Below, in pieces: positions 24,016 to 35,837 of a DNA stretch of 64,000 nucleotides. Positions within the stretch are counted from its first letter, which is position 1, and the number at the start of each line of letters is the position of its first letter. Below the pieces are notes generated by a model. That model was given only the letters and a program-made list of their open reading frames with translations. It ran no database searches and was not told where the DNA came from. A program made the translations under genes and the position numbers. The stretch spans positions 1,060,777-1,124,776 of the forward strand of contig JAJEKV010000036.1 of assembly GCA_021234155.1 (NCBI GenBank), given 5' to 3'. The stretch is from Isoetes taiwanensis (lineage: Eukaryota; Streptophyta; Lycopodiopsida; Isoetales; Isoetaceae).

Positions 24016-25656
24016 GCTTATTGGATAAACTAGAATATGTGCCTTTCAAAATATGTGTGGCCTATCGATGACTAGCCTTCTATTCTAAACTCGAAGCAGA
24101 TAAAAGTTACAACGTGGAATAACGATTTTGTTCTGATAACGATTTGATTTCATGGGATGCATGTTGGATTAGGCATTATTAGTTCTTGCAAAGTCGATTC
24201 ATGGATCAAATCCAAATATGAGCAGTTACTTTCATACACGGCTATATATCATTTTTTGTGCTCTTTATGAACAGATGTTAGATAATTGTTAGAGTTTCAT
24301 GTCGAGTAAGCCATTTCCAAGCACAAGGACTTCTCAAAAACTTTTGTTAGCTTCACAAATGCTTCAAGATTTGATGAAAATGGTATTGATTGCATGGCAT
24401 ATTTGTTCTCAATTTTAAAATGCATTTATCTTCATTTCATACACTAGATCATCCCTGAGATGTTGTCTTTCCCATTTATGCAGAATCGTGTCGAGAAGGG
24501 CATATGCCGTTGACCACAACCTTTTGCTAGCTTCAGAGATGATGAAGGAGATGTTGCCCTTTCCTTTTATGGTTTTGGCAGCCAGATAAGAACATGATTT
24601 TGTTTTTTTCTGCTTTTCTTAATCCTTAAAATTGCTCTCCTTATTCTTTAGGATTGTTTTGTCAGATAGTCCAGCTTAATTTCCCCCTTCATTACTCTTC
24701 TTTTTCAAGCAATCTTGATTGGTATATATTATGTCCTCCTCATAAAAAGGAAGAAAAATAGAGGCCTAAATACAGGTTTGTATATCCAAATGGCTTAGAT
24801 AACTTCTAGGAAACTTTCTAATTGTTTGTTCTTCATCCATTTGATTGCAATCATCGGGGATAGGAAGGAATGTAGTTTGGATTTTTCATGTAGACATATC
24901 CAACAAGTAAGGCGGAATGCTAGAAATCTATATGAGGAGAGACACGATGCTTAACACTTATCTTCTATATTTGCAATGAAGATTGTGTTGCTTCAGAGCT
25001 AGGTGAATCTCCCACTAATTTTGGATGAGTCAGAATACAAGAAACTTCAAGCTCTAGAAGTCAAGAGCAGCAGATTCATCTTTGGAGGCAATTATGAATA
25101 GATGTCTGTGTCTTTAAGTCTGATATCTGCAGGCAAACATGTTTTATTCATTTAGTACAAGAGACCTCTTACTGTTGATTTTCAGATATTCTAAGTCTAT
25201 AAATGATCCAAGAATGCATTCAATGTACCAAGATATAATCCATCCAATAAACAAGAGAAAGCATTCCTCTATCATGACTAAATAATTTGAAATTTTGGAA
25301 CACATTACAACCTGATGTTAGAGAGCCTCAGTATCCATCACGCTGCAAGATATGAGAAGACTATCATATTTGTTACCCAACTGGCAAATGGGTGTCTATA
25401 TGTAAACTCAGCAATAATACATAACAGTGCTAGGCTCTAGATGTCAAGCTCAAGGTTGCAGTTGTTCTTACCTTGCTGGTAGGTTGAAGGTAAGGTTTGA
25501 TGTAAATGAAAATCATTGTGACTTGAATCTTGATAGAATAGAAATGCCATATTCTTTGTTCACTGTATGTTTTATATATATTGCTATGCCAAGGATATTC
25601 AATTAATATAGAACAGTGTTAGGCACTAGATATCAAGCATTAAGGTTTAATTGTTA

Positions 25657-28162
25657 TTACCTTTGCTATTAGGCTTAAGGTGAGGTTTGATCTAAATGGA
25701 AATCATTGTCACTTGAGCGTTGATATAACACAAATGCCACACTCTTTGTTTTATCTATGTTTTATATATTGCTATGCCAATCATATTTGGTTGTTTGAGT
25801 GTCCATCAAGACATTACTCAATATTATGCAACTCCAACGGATTGCAAACTCTGGTGGAGGTGGCACTGGGATTAATAAGATGTATGCTATATTAGATATG
25901 TCTAAGAGGCTGGATAGAACACATATTGCCATGCATAGATCGATGTAATATGCTTATTTACTATATTTTTGTTTCAACAATGCTGATAAATGCAGTTATC
26001 TTACATCTGTTATTGTCATGTTTTAGTGGAAGTATACCCGTAGTCATCTGCTGCTTCTTTCATTTTAGAAATTGGCCATTCTCAGCCTGTTCATGTTCTG
26101 GATTCCCTCTTTTATATTCTTTTAAATGCATTGACTTATGTTCTGATTGCATGATACATTATCTTCGAATGAGTTGCTATGGAGTCCACCCAACAATGGA
26201 AGTTAATATGTTGTCATTCTGATTTATAGAACTGACCGAGATGATGCACGGATGCCTTAATACCTAGACCAGCAAGAGGCTGGCCAGAACATTCTTTCAA
26301 GTCAATTGGGGTAAACCCTTGAGATCTAGATACTACTACATTTCTGAGACTTTTGCTTTTCATAGGTTTGTGCGCAAGATTTCATAGCTTTCCAAGGTGA
26401 AGATTCTGGCAAATAGCTACAAATAGTTGCCAGGTTTGGTGGAGCCAAAGATTTGTGCATTTTATATCATTGCAACAACCTTACCCATTTAAGCTATTAG
26501 AGACGAGCTGGGACGAGCAAATATTTGCATGTAAGTTCCTTCTATGACTTATTTTCTGCTGTTTTAAACTCTGAATTAGTTTATTCGTCCTCCCTCATTT
26601 GTGCATTTTTAATTGGGATAATAAAAATCCATTTGGCACCCTCTAATTTAACATGGTTGCAAAACATAATCCCTATATCAAAGCCATTAGATACGTATAA
26701 AAGCCTGTATTTGCCAATATGGAAAATGGAGCTTTTATAGTGCATTTGCATTAGGCCCATGCTCATGAGGGTATTCTTTACACCATACTATATGGAAAAG
26801 CATCATTATCTACCTCAATAATGTGCTGCTATTTGTTTCTGCTATTTTGGCTTTAATGACCAAGGTGTGCCATTTTGGCTTTAATAAAGGTGTGTATTTT
26901 ATTAGTCAGAACTTATTATACATTGTTAACATCAGTTACAAGCTATTATCATGTCTTTTCAAGTGTTCCAGTTTAAAGGTTAAGAAAGCTTATGGAATTG
27001 AATGTCTGATTATGCCTTACAATTTGGAAGCTCCACTGCTAAGGTAAATCTTCTTTAGGCAAGCATTCTTTATGTCCACTCGAAATTGCAGAGATGGAGC
27101 AACTTACAGTTTGGAAGCTCCACTGCTGAGGTAAATCTTTAGGACAACATTGACTAATTGCAGGTAATATAAATCTTCTTTAGGCAAGCATTGACTAATT
27201 GCAAGTAATATTGACAAGTTCTTTATGTCCACTCGAAATTGCCGAGATGGAGCAACTATCTTCATGTTTTACATGTTTTGATTTGTGTAAGCCTTAGATA
27301 TAATAACTCTGGATTAACTTATTGATGCAAACAGGTCCGACAGGACGTGTAATAAAATTTGGGGCAAGCACAACTCCCAAGAATCATTTGCATGCAACTC
27401 ACAACTGGTTGATGCAAAGATGGCTCAATGCAACAGGCTTATGTGTCTCTGTAGAATATAGTACCTGCAAATGTAAAGGTATTAAAAGAATTGAGGAATA
27501 TTATATTTGTATTTTTGCCTCTTATGATACAAAAACTGCATTAACAGATTGATGTAAACAGGTCATGTGGGGCATCTAATAAATTTTGGGGCAAGCACAA
27601 TTCCTATAGACTGTTTCCATGAGAATCATAACTGGTTGATGCAAATATGGCTCAACGCATCAATTTATGTGTCTGTAGAATATATACTACATACAAATGT
27701 AAAGATAGTAAAGGATCGACATATATTGTATTTGTATTTCTGCCTTACACTTCATATGCTACAACGAAGCATATACACAAATTGAGATATATTGTATTTG
27801 TATTTTTGCCATACTTCATATGCTGCAACAAAATACGTAACGCTTTTTACATAGTTCTCATTACTGGATGCTTTTTTGGTTTTTATTTAGTATGATATTG
27901 TCAAATTTCAGACTTGATGTATTGCAATGAAGCATGTACACGAATTGAAATATATTGTGTTTGTATGTCTACCTTAAGACTTCATTACCTGATCAGAATA
28001 CCAATATCTCTTGCCTCCGATGTGATGCCAGTGACCTGGTAATGGAATCTGCAGGGAGGGCCCCTGCAAGTGGTAGTAATTATACGTTTTATTTGCTTCG
28101 TATGTTTATCCAATAACTGAGATATATATTCCAATAGCTCTACTTTTCTTTGCAATTTGCTA
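25657..28162. other. AT-rich non-coding stretch with local tandem repeats
   Basis: No gene recognised. 25660-25810 is a diverged extra copy of the end of the array unit (TTTTATATATTGCTATGCCAA). 27015-27250 repeats GGAAGCTCCACTGCT and AGGCAAGCATT segments. 27322-27560 and 27561-27790 are two diverged copies of a ~230-bp unit (GGGGCAAGCACAA ... AACTGGTTGATGCAAA), each with a short open frame. These frames look exon-like, but no family is recognised. Confidence 0.5.
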
Positions 28163-28246
28163 GAGATTTGGTTTTGGATTTCAACAAGATTAGATTGGCT
28201 AGATGAGATTTGGTTTTGGATTTCAACAAGATTAGATTGGCTAGGT
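28163..28246. repeat. Perfect-looking 42-bp tandem duplication
   Basis: Two adjacent copies of GAGATTTGGTTTTGG ... ATTAGATTGGCTAG occur at 28163-28204 and 28205-28246, with one difference near the end. Confidence 0.9.
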
Positions 28247-28556
28247 GACGTAAGTACAGTTTCATATTGCATATGTCCAATTTTAGGGCAAGTCAACATA
28301 AAACATAGCACCTCCTGTTGTAAGGTTAGACAATATCATTTCATTATCTACCCCTATATTTATACAAGAAGTGAAAGTCGCAAGAATCCATACGACGCAT
28401 AGAAGAAGAAATACCTAATTATCCAAATGCAACAAGAAGCAACACCATCTACAAATGCAAGGATTTAAATTCACTTCCTACAATAGAACCATATTTAACG
28501 AGTACATGAAAATGTACGAGGAGTACTCCAAGTATTATGAAGAGCACAAGGTAACA

Positions 28557-28933
28557 TAAGTGGAGGGAGGAAGGCCATCAAAGAAGAACACGCTGAAGCT
28601 GCCCCCGGAGAGACCCACACCCCCCGAAGAAGCCGATGAAGAGAAAGGCGGACTCCTACTTCGCGAGAGCTGCTCGGGAGATCCGTCATTTTCAAAGGTG
28701 GGCTGTTGATACCACGAGCTGCCTTCGCGAGATTGACCCGTGAGATCCTGCAAGAGTTCGACAGCACGAAGAGAGTAACAGACGACATGTTACTTGCACT
28801 GTAGGAGGTAGCAGAACAAATATTAGTCCAGCATTTTGAAGACTCTCTAGCATGTGCCCTCCATGCAAAGAGAGTAATTTGTATGCCCAGGGACATGAAA
28901 TTAGCTAGATTTATTAAAAAGGAAGATTGCTGA
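28557..28933 (+). pseudogene. Divergent histone H3-like pseudogene
   Basis: The last ~70 codons read as the H3 histone fold: FARLTREILQEF (alpha 1), an interrupted LLAL-stop-EVAEQ (alpha 2), [15 protein letters not shown], then [11 protein letters not shown] and a stop at 28931-28933. These align position by position with the canonical H3 segments FQRLVREIAQDF, GLFEDTNLCAIHAKRV and MPKDIQLARRI. Upstream, in another frame, REIRHFQR matches the alpha-N helix, and a Lys/Arg/Pro-rich tail precedes it. A TAG at 28802 and at least one frameshift near 28710 disable it. It is intronless and more GC-rich than its surroundings, suggesting a processed copy of a divergent H3 or centromeric H3. Loop 1 has ordinary H3 length. 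Confidence 0.65.
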
Positions 28934-29049
28934 CTTATTGTAACAACCTAACCTTTTGTAAATATAAAAATATGTTTTGATCATGTTAAGGTGCAAAATT
29001 GTAAGTAATTAGGTTGTATTCATGATGCATTTGGAATTAATCAAGTTGG

Positions 29050-29350
29050 ACCAAAAGTCAGTGTTTTTTTGCCCCACCCCTCACAGAGTGCGCCAGGAGC
29101 AATTCCAAACTCTTTGAAAATGCCTCCCGTGCACTGTGTGAGTGGTCGACCACTGGTCTCTGTCCAGACTTAGCCAAATATAGAAAGTAAGGGCATAATC
29201 TACCCTAACTCGTCGAGATAGGTAGGATTCTACCCTTAGATTGTAAATTTTGAGCTATCTTGGACCCAAACAGGAGCCCACCCTCACAGAGTGCGCCTGG
29301 ACCACTTCCAGAATTTTTGAAAATGGCTCGCGCGCACTGTGTGAGTGGTC
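29050..29350. repeat. Duplicated ~80-bp stem-loop segment
   Basis: CTCACAGAGTGCGCC ... GCGCACTGTGTGAG-type pairs occur twice (about 29078-29148 and 29283-29352). Within each copy the two ends are inverted relative to each other, giving a potential stem-loop. The surrounding DNA up to a CTATAAATAGG TATA-like box (29502) resembles a retroelement LTR or promoter, but ends were not delimited. Confidence 0.5.
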
Positions 29351-29623
29351 AGACCAAAATGGCCCTAACTTATCCCAACTACCTGCAAATTAGATGAAAT
29401 TTGTTGCAATAGGATCCTTAGGATGTACTCTTTAACTTAATAGCAGCACCTCAGATTGATACATATCCCCAAATCCTAAAATTTTCTCAAATTAGGGTTT
29501 TGTCTATAAATAGGACCACAACCCTCATTTGCACCCTACCCCTTTGCTCCTCACTCCAAGACGATTTTTCAGCTCTTTAAGGTGCTTCTGCATTTGTTTG
29601 ATAACCCCAGCAGCTCTAGCATC

Positions 29624-29704
29624 ATGGCAACCTCTGCATTCAGGCGATGGTACAACGCTACTTCTAGAAATACTAAGGTGAAAACAGACAAGAATGCTGA
29701 TTAG
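29624..29704 (+). other. Short open frame behind a TATA-like box; 38-bp segment repeated at 30485
   Basis: ATG 29624 opens 26 codons (MATSAFRRWYN ...) about 120 bases after CTATAAATAGG. The last 38 bases (29663-29700, TCTAGAAATACTAAGGTG ...) recur at 30485-30522, where the same frame continues into a Lys/Glu/Gln-rich stretch (KEAEHEKRGQEQQ). The two copies bracket 29701-30484, suggesting a local duplication or an insertion that split a retroelement-like frame. Confidence 0.4.
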
Positions 29705-30091
29705 AATGCTCTGGCTCTGGCATCTCCTTATAACCAAACACAAGTACATGTTGATAGCAAGTTAGTGAAACCATTATGGCCGGGATTAAAAAACCTCGCC
29801 CTTTCGGGTTTTCGAGGAAAAACCCTGACAATAATGGGATCACTAACCTATGCTAGTCATAATCTCAAAAGAACCTATACCCTCATGCTGACCAGCCTTG
29901 TTGGGTGGAAAATACATAAAGTAATGAAGTTGCGAATAACAAACTCCTGCTAGAATTGTCTTCTCTACTGAACTTTGTCTCGTGCTTGGAGTCCAAACCT
30001 TCATCCAGAATTACAAGCTATAGGGAAAATCGTTCACCAATCGTTAACCTGCATACACAAGAAAAAATGAACCAAACGCCACTAGGGCTAT

Positions 30092-30240
30092 ATGGCACGA
30101 GGGCCTCCAACTAGGCACGAGGCCTCATCCAGGCACGAGGGCCTCCAACTAGGCACAAGGGCCTCCACCTAGGCATGAGAGCCTAAACCAGGCACAAAAG
30201 GCCTCCAACCATGCGCCGGGGCCTCCACTAGTCACTCGTA
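30092..30240. repeat. Minisatellite, ~20-24 bp units
   Basis: About seven degenerate units of the type GGCACGAGGGCCTCCAACTA run head to tail. No CRISPR-like spacers: the unit is continuous. Confidence 0.85.
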
Positions 30241-30299
30241 CCTCCAACAAGAAATTAGCTTACCAATAAGGCATATGAGAGCAAGGGTGGGAGGGTGGG

Positions 30300-32402
30300 G
30301 TGCCAAACTGTAGAAAGAAGGATGGGAGATGCAAAAGCGAGCTGATGACGAAGGAAGAAGAGAGAAAACTGCTAAATAGAAAGCTAGGAGAGAATAGGAC
30401 AAAAGATAACTAACTGCTAAAACTGCCATCGTATTTCTAGAATTTGGTTTACTTTCTATTCGGTGAAACGAAAGTAAACGTCATTTCTAGAAATACTAAG
30501 GTGAAAACAGACAAGAATGCTGAAAAAGAGGCAGAGCATGAAAAGCGAGGCCAAGAGCAACAAAAGCTAGCAGGCATACATATGAATAAGGTCACATACT
30601 TTCCTGCTAAAATACTGAAAGAAAACAAATCCAATGAACAACGAATGGTAGGGAACAAAGAACAAAGGTTTGCAAGGGTAGACTTATGGTTGGGAACACT
30701 AAGAACAATGGTGAAATCAACCCCTTTTGCTTATTTCTTGCCCATCAAGCAACCTTCACATAGTCACAAAAGCAGCAATTGAACTCAAACATCCAATAAG
30801 TAGCAACAAGGCCACAACTTAGGATTATAACGGTTTTATCATTGAACTCAAACATTGAATAACTAGCAATAAACCCATAACTTAGGATTATAACGGTCTC
30901 ATCCTGTTAATTCACCACATGTTAATTCACCACATCGATCTTAACAAGCAAGAGAAGTCAAGACTACCTATGGGTTGGTTAAAATAAAATTCATTATTGA
31001 CATGGGAATGCAAATCCATACCTGGGCTAAATCTTAGAAAACCATAAGGACTTAAAATGGAACAAGAAGTAGCTAACTAGGTTTCAGTAAGGCGAAAAAC
31101 AGAGTAGCTAAAACCTGGCCGACGACCTAACATGGCATGCTCTTGCTTGAACTGAAAGCAAAGAAAAGCGGTCCAAGACCTGGCCGGCGATCCTGGCATG
31201 GCAAGCACTTGCTGCAGACTGCAACCTAAGCATATGAGTCGTGAGCCAGAAAACCGTCATAGCAAGAAATAGGTCTGCTAAGAAAAGCAGGGAAAACACG
31301 GCAACAGGGGTTTTGATTTATATAATACTGTAGATAGCAACAGAGATCATAGATCTTGGGATTTGGTTGTCCTGGCATCGCCAGTGATTAGAAATATTAA
31401 AACGACTACAGACTGGGTAGACACAGATCATAGACACAGGAAAATCGTGACAGAAAACTACCACTGAAACTCTGCATCTTCCAAGACATGCAACCACCTC
31501 TTTATTTCTCTAAAGTAGACAACTGAGCCACAATAAGCAGAATAACAGAACCACAACCAAAAACTTCCTTAAACTGAATCGAAAAATTATCCTTTAGCAG
31601 ATTATTTTAGTGCAAATTGACAAATATCTGTAGTCTCTGGCAGATTCACCACAGATTTTTTGAGCCAAAACATCTAGCAAAGATCCTTTTCACATCCAAA
31701 AGGGTTAAATCCCCATTTCGTATAACTCTGCAACTCTCGGCCCTTCCCTATCTCTGATGCAGATTAGATTTTTCCTTTTAGAAATTAAGGTGTTACCTTT
31801 GTCAATGATGCCCTTAGCTGCTGAGTCCAGGGCCTTGTGCAATTGCAAATGGCACTCTAAATCTGCAAAGGAGTCTTCTAATTCATTCAAGAAATCAAAC
31901 TGTTTGATATTTTCATGATACTTCAAAACAGGGGTTCTTGATCTCTTGCCCTTCCGTTGAATCTCCTCTTGCAAAGATGCGATCTTGGATTCCAATGCCA
32001 CAACAGCTTCTGCCTTAGAGCCATACAGATCATCCAATTTCGCCTGTAGTCTGCTCTCCATGATGCCATTTAGATTTCCCATCTTGGCTTCCAACATGCC
32101 TTCCATGGCTTTAAGCCATGCCGGAACCCCATCCGAAGCCTCTTCTGCAGACCTCTTCCTAAGCTTTACAGCAGCCTTTGGAGCCATAGAAAATCCGTGG
32201 ATGCCTAAGAAACGCAAGGCAACTGTAGAAAGAAGGACGGGAGATGCAAAAGCGAGCTGATGACGAAGGAAGAAGAGAGAAAACTGCTAAATAGAAAGCT
32301 AGGAGAGAATAGGACAAAAGATAACTAACTGCTAAAACTGCCATCGTATTTCTAGAATTTGGTTTACTTTCTATTCGGTGAAACGAAAGTAAACGTCATT
32401 AC
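30300..32402 (-). mobile_element. ~2.1 kb element with ~185-bp direct terminal repeats
   Basis: 30303-30486 and 32221-32402 are nearly identical direct repeats (CTGTAGAAAGAAGGA ... GAAAGTAAACGTCATT). Read on the minus strand they run TGACG ... CTACA, so they resemble short LTRs with TG/CA ends. The one clear protein starts just inside the 32.4 kb copy. No matching target duplication or recognisable primer-binding site was found, so an LTR, DIRS-like or simple duplication origin all remain open. Between the gene and the left repeat (30490-31700) nothing is recognised. Confidence 0.5.
31705..32187 (-). CDS. Coiled-coil retroelement ORF1/gag-like protein
   Basis: ATG 32187 (MAPKAAVKLRKR) opens 160 codons. 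The N-terminus is basic. Residues about 25-85 have heptad-like Leu/Met/Ala spacing (LEAKMGNLNGIMESRLQAKL), a basic stretch RKGKRSRTP follows near 88-96, and the C-terminus has KYHENIKQFDFLNELEDSF and ISKRKNLICIRDREG. The last part is reminiscent of the LI.IADR..G pattern in ORF1 proteins of DIRS-type/tyrosine-recombinase retrotransposons, but that is from memory and unverified. No protease, reverse transcriptase or recombinase is adjacent. The ATG lies ~35 bases inside the terminal repeat, which would act as its leader. Confidence 0.45.
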   Translation of the reverse strand: MAPKAAVKLRKRSAEEASDGVPAWLKAMEGMLEAKMGNLNGIMESRLQAKLDDLYGSKAEAVVALESKIASLQEEIQRKGKRSRTPVLKYHENIKQFDFLNELEDSFADLECHLQLHKALDSAAKGIIDKGNTLISKRKNLICIRDREGPRVAELYEMGI

Positions 32403-34815
32403 TCATGTGGCCGAGGCTGACATCAACTCGATCTTCGTTGTTTTTCAGAAAGAGATCGATGTGGATGCCACCATCAATGCTGCTCCCTACTACCATGGCC
32501 TCGGATGCCTCATCAACATCCTTTTGCAAAATCTTCAATAGAGGGTTCTCGTCCACAACAAAAAATGAATCCACTTAGATGCGTGCTATAATTATGCCTT
32601 ACTGCTTCAATAGATGGAAAAGCTTGAATGACACTGTAGCTTGAAATTGGGAAATGTCTCGCTTTTAAAGTTGTAGCAGATTGCACTTAAAAGTAACAAG
32701 AGTTTCTAGTATCTTGTACAATTCTATTGCTTTTCTGGGAAAATGCAACTTAGTGGTTCTCTAAGTTTCATCTCGTATTCCTTGGACGCTTGGTATTCAT
32801 TTTTGAAACTTGGACAATCAATGGCATTGGACCTTTTATCAAGCCTTCTTTTCTTTGATCTCTATGGTAAAACCATGGTTGCCACTACAAAGAGGGTGAC
32901 GATGTCAAAGGAACAGATGCTATTGAAATTTCCCTAGCGCGCAGACGATAAAGCCATCAATAATCTTTGGTCTATTGAAAGCTTTCGTTGCCTCTCTGGT
33001 TTAAACTTCCTAATTTCCATTATTCAAAGAGGGATGGAAGCAATGGGAATTCATGATGCTTCTAAATTTAGGTTACAAGATCTCTTTTGACTTCTATTGA
33101 TTTGTCCATCCATGCCCTCTTTGTTCTCTACGTCTCATCTAGCTCAGAAGGGTCGTAGCGGCATTTGATTTGAACTAACTTTAGTAACCAGGATAGTTCA
33201 GGCCATGCCTCCATCTTAACAGTGAGATCGAGCATGCTTTTTCTCTGAGCTTACTAAAGCCTTAGTGTTGCTTGATTTCTGCCATACATTCCATATATAA
33301 GGCCTAACTCCAGTTACATAGTTGAAGGCCAATTCTGCCTAACAGAGTCAGGACATACAAACAGAATGTCCGGCCGAAGAAGCACTATGGCTTGAACGAG
33401 CTTTTCAAACTTAGTGACACCTCTCTTTTGGTTGTTTTGGGTTAGTAGGATTGCCCACGCGATTCTTCTTAGCTCGTTTTGATTTTGCATAGTCCTTAGA
33501 CAAAGAGAACACAAGCACGATCTTTGTAAGCTCCAGGTCGGAAGCACATAATAATATTGCTTGTATATGTCTTGCATAGAAATCCAGGCCGATGTAACAT
33601 CATCGAGCAACAGGGAGGGTTCTGAAAACAAGAACTAGGAAGTCTTTGCTTTTGTGCGAATAATATGGAGCGGCTAATAGATGCTCCTATGGGCCCTTTG
33701 CACGCGGTGAACTCGAGGTTCTCCCTCTTGTCCATATACGCTGAATGAGTGAGCACGCTGGTGGTTGAGATGGGGCTTCTTTTTAACATCTTGCTAGCAT
33801 TCTCGATTACAGATCATCAAAAAGTGGTGATGGATGCCTGAGCTTTACTTAAAGTTCTACTTAGATATCCGGAATATGCGATGATATGAAGGACAAATGC
33901 TATCCTGATTTGACCAATGCAAGTTGACTGGATTCTAAATATCATCCTGTATGCTAGTTCCTGGATGGAACCCTTTACACTGGATACACATTATTGTAAG
34001 CATATGGGCAACTTTTTGGCGTCTTGAAAGGGCTTGTGCGGATTGTAATATTTTGTACAGAACGTAATGTCAATTGTACCCTCCTTTGTGATCAAATCTG
34101 TGCGTATTTGCCATTTTTCAATCAGCTTGGCTCAGAAGGATCGCGGTTGCAATCCTCTGAACTTTGCTTCGCCTTTCCTTATCATAGAGGACAACTCACA
34201 AGGATCGTGGTTGTGATCCATGAGAGCTGCTACTTGTAGCTTCTTTACTATCACAGGTCAATTGGATTTTAGGCATGTTTTAATAATATTGCTTTGTGAT
34301 ATATTGTATAGGAAGACTGATAAGGCTAGCTTCATCAAGTTATCTAGCAGCAGTAGCTTCAACTTCAAATACGAAACCAGATGCAATAGATAATAGGAAG
34401 ATGCTGGGTCTAGTCCATTAGCAGGTAGTCACCAATGCTATTAGTTCTGCTATGAGGTTCTAGTGCATGGTACTTCTTAATGATCAGGCATAGACACTGG
34501 AGGAGGAGATGCATTTCCTTTTTAACATGTTACTGGCATGTCCCGTGAAGGATCATCATACACACTTTCAGGTTAAAGCCTTGGACTCTTATGTATTTTT
34601 GCAAAGGAACAATGCGATGTATAAATGGTGGCCAGACCTAAATAATCTTATTTAGCTAGTTTGAATAGGCACGTGGCACTACTATGCTAAAAATATGCGT
34701 TGTAATTTTCATATTTCTTGTGTCACATCCAACATTCCCGAATGCGTTCCTTGGAGGCTGAGTTTGCATTCATATGCTATGTTTATATGATCTTAATGTG
34801 GGTTGTCCATGTCAG
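32403..34815. other. Non-coding stretch
   Basis: No gene recognised. Short frames on both strands (for example 32371-32574 -, 33314-33631 -, 33496-33789 -) lack known motifs. Part of it is probably intron or upstream sequence of the unidentified gene whose exon begins at 34816. Confidence 0.4.
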
Positions 34816-35077
34816 GACCGAAGAGTCTGCCATGAAGAAACTCGAGAACAAGAAAATCATAGCAGGCTTGGATGTAATACAAGCTTTGAAAACAAGAACG
34901 CCAAAGACCCTGCTAGCATCCGATCAGAGGAATTGTTAGAGTGGAGAAATGGAGCAACCACTATCCTTGCCCCCTAACGGCACAGATCTCCTGCTTGCCA
35001 TTTCACATCCCTTCCAAGGAATGTCATGAAGCAGATCTATTGTCCTTTTCCAGGGCGAGCCATCTGATATTTTTGTA

Positions 35078-35803
35078 GTGGGTAGAGGAATTCGGCAAGG
35101 TTGTCCCTTAGCACCCTTGCTTTTCACAATTGTGGCAGAAGTATTATCCCAGCTCTTCTCGGTGGCTACCCAAGATGGCGTTATTCAAGGCCTCCCAAAG
35201 GACGATGACACGTTTTTGTTCCTAATTGCCGAGGCTGAGAATCTTCGTAATGCTAAGCTATTATTAGACACATTCTCCTTAGCATCAGGAGTTCTTGTAG
35301 GGTGGCAAAAATGTACAGCTTTGTGGACGTTGGACAGTCCCATCCCTCCCTGTATTTTGGACTATCCATGGAAGATTCTTCTACATGGCAATACCACAAA
35401 GTTGCTTGGTATCCCAGTTGGAATTCACGTCTCTGCTTTAGATGCTTGGGATAAAATCATTAGTGGGTTGCAAAAGCACTTGTTTTGGTGGAATATAGCT
35501 AAACTGTCCATGCCCGGTAGAATCACTGTGGCTAAATGTGTTCTTAGTAATACTCAAGTCTACATGGTGTATGCTCTATTAGCTCCGCAGTGTAAGATGG
35601 AGGAGATTGTGCGTATCGTCAGAAATTTTATTTGGGGTGGAAATGAGTTAGGAGCGGTGGTCAAGGTAGCTATGATCCTCGCATATCTGCAGTATGTCCT
35701 GCTCCAGGCTCGTGCTCGTGTGGCATCTTTGTGTGCTTACACAGTTAGATGAGACATAAATTTTGTAATTTTTCTCTGATTAATAAACTTTTTGGCTTTC
35801 GTC

Positions 35804-35837
<34 letters not shown>

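Larger units (their letters stand above)
20363..25656 (+). repeat. Tandem array unit 3, split by insertions
   Basis: The unit begins as the others at 20363, breaks off at TATTCCAGCA (20570), and resumes at TAGGTGTGCCTGC (22195, again at 23881). It runs to TTGTTA at 25656, where single-copy sequence follows. The exon-like segment here carries an in-frame TAG (near 24290). The interruption consists of a foldback element plus about 1 kb of other repeat, part of which was then duplicated. Confidence 0.8.

Noticed and set aside
30092-30240. CRISPR-like regular repeat
   Set aside because: The ~20-24 bp units are contiguous and degenerate, without unique spacers, in a plant nuclear context.
30300-32402. 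A firm LTR-retrotransposon call
   Set aside because: The repeats have TG/CA-like ends, but outer flanks do not match as a target duplication and no primer-binding site follows the presumed 5' repeat.
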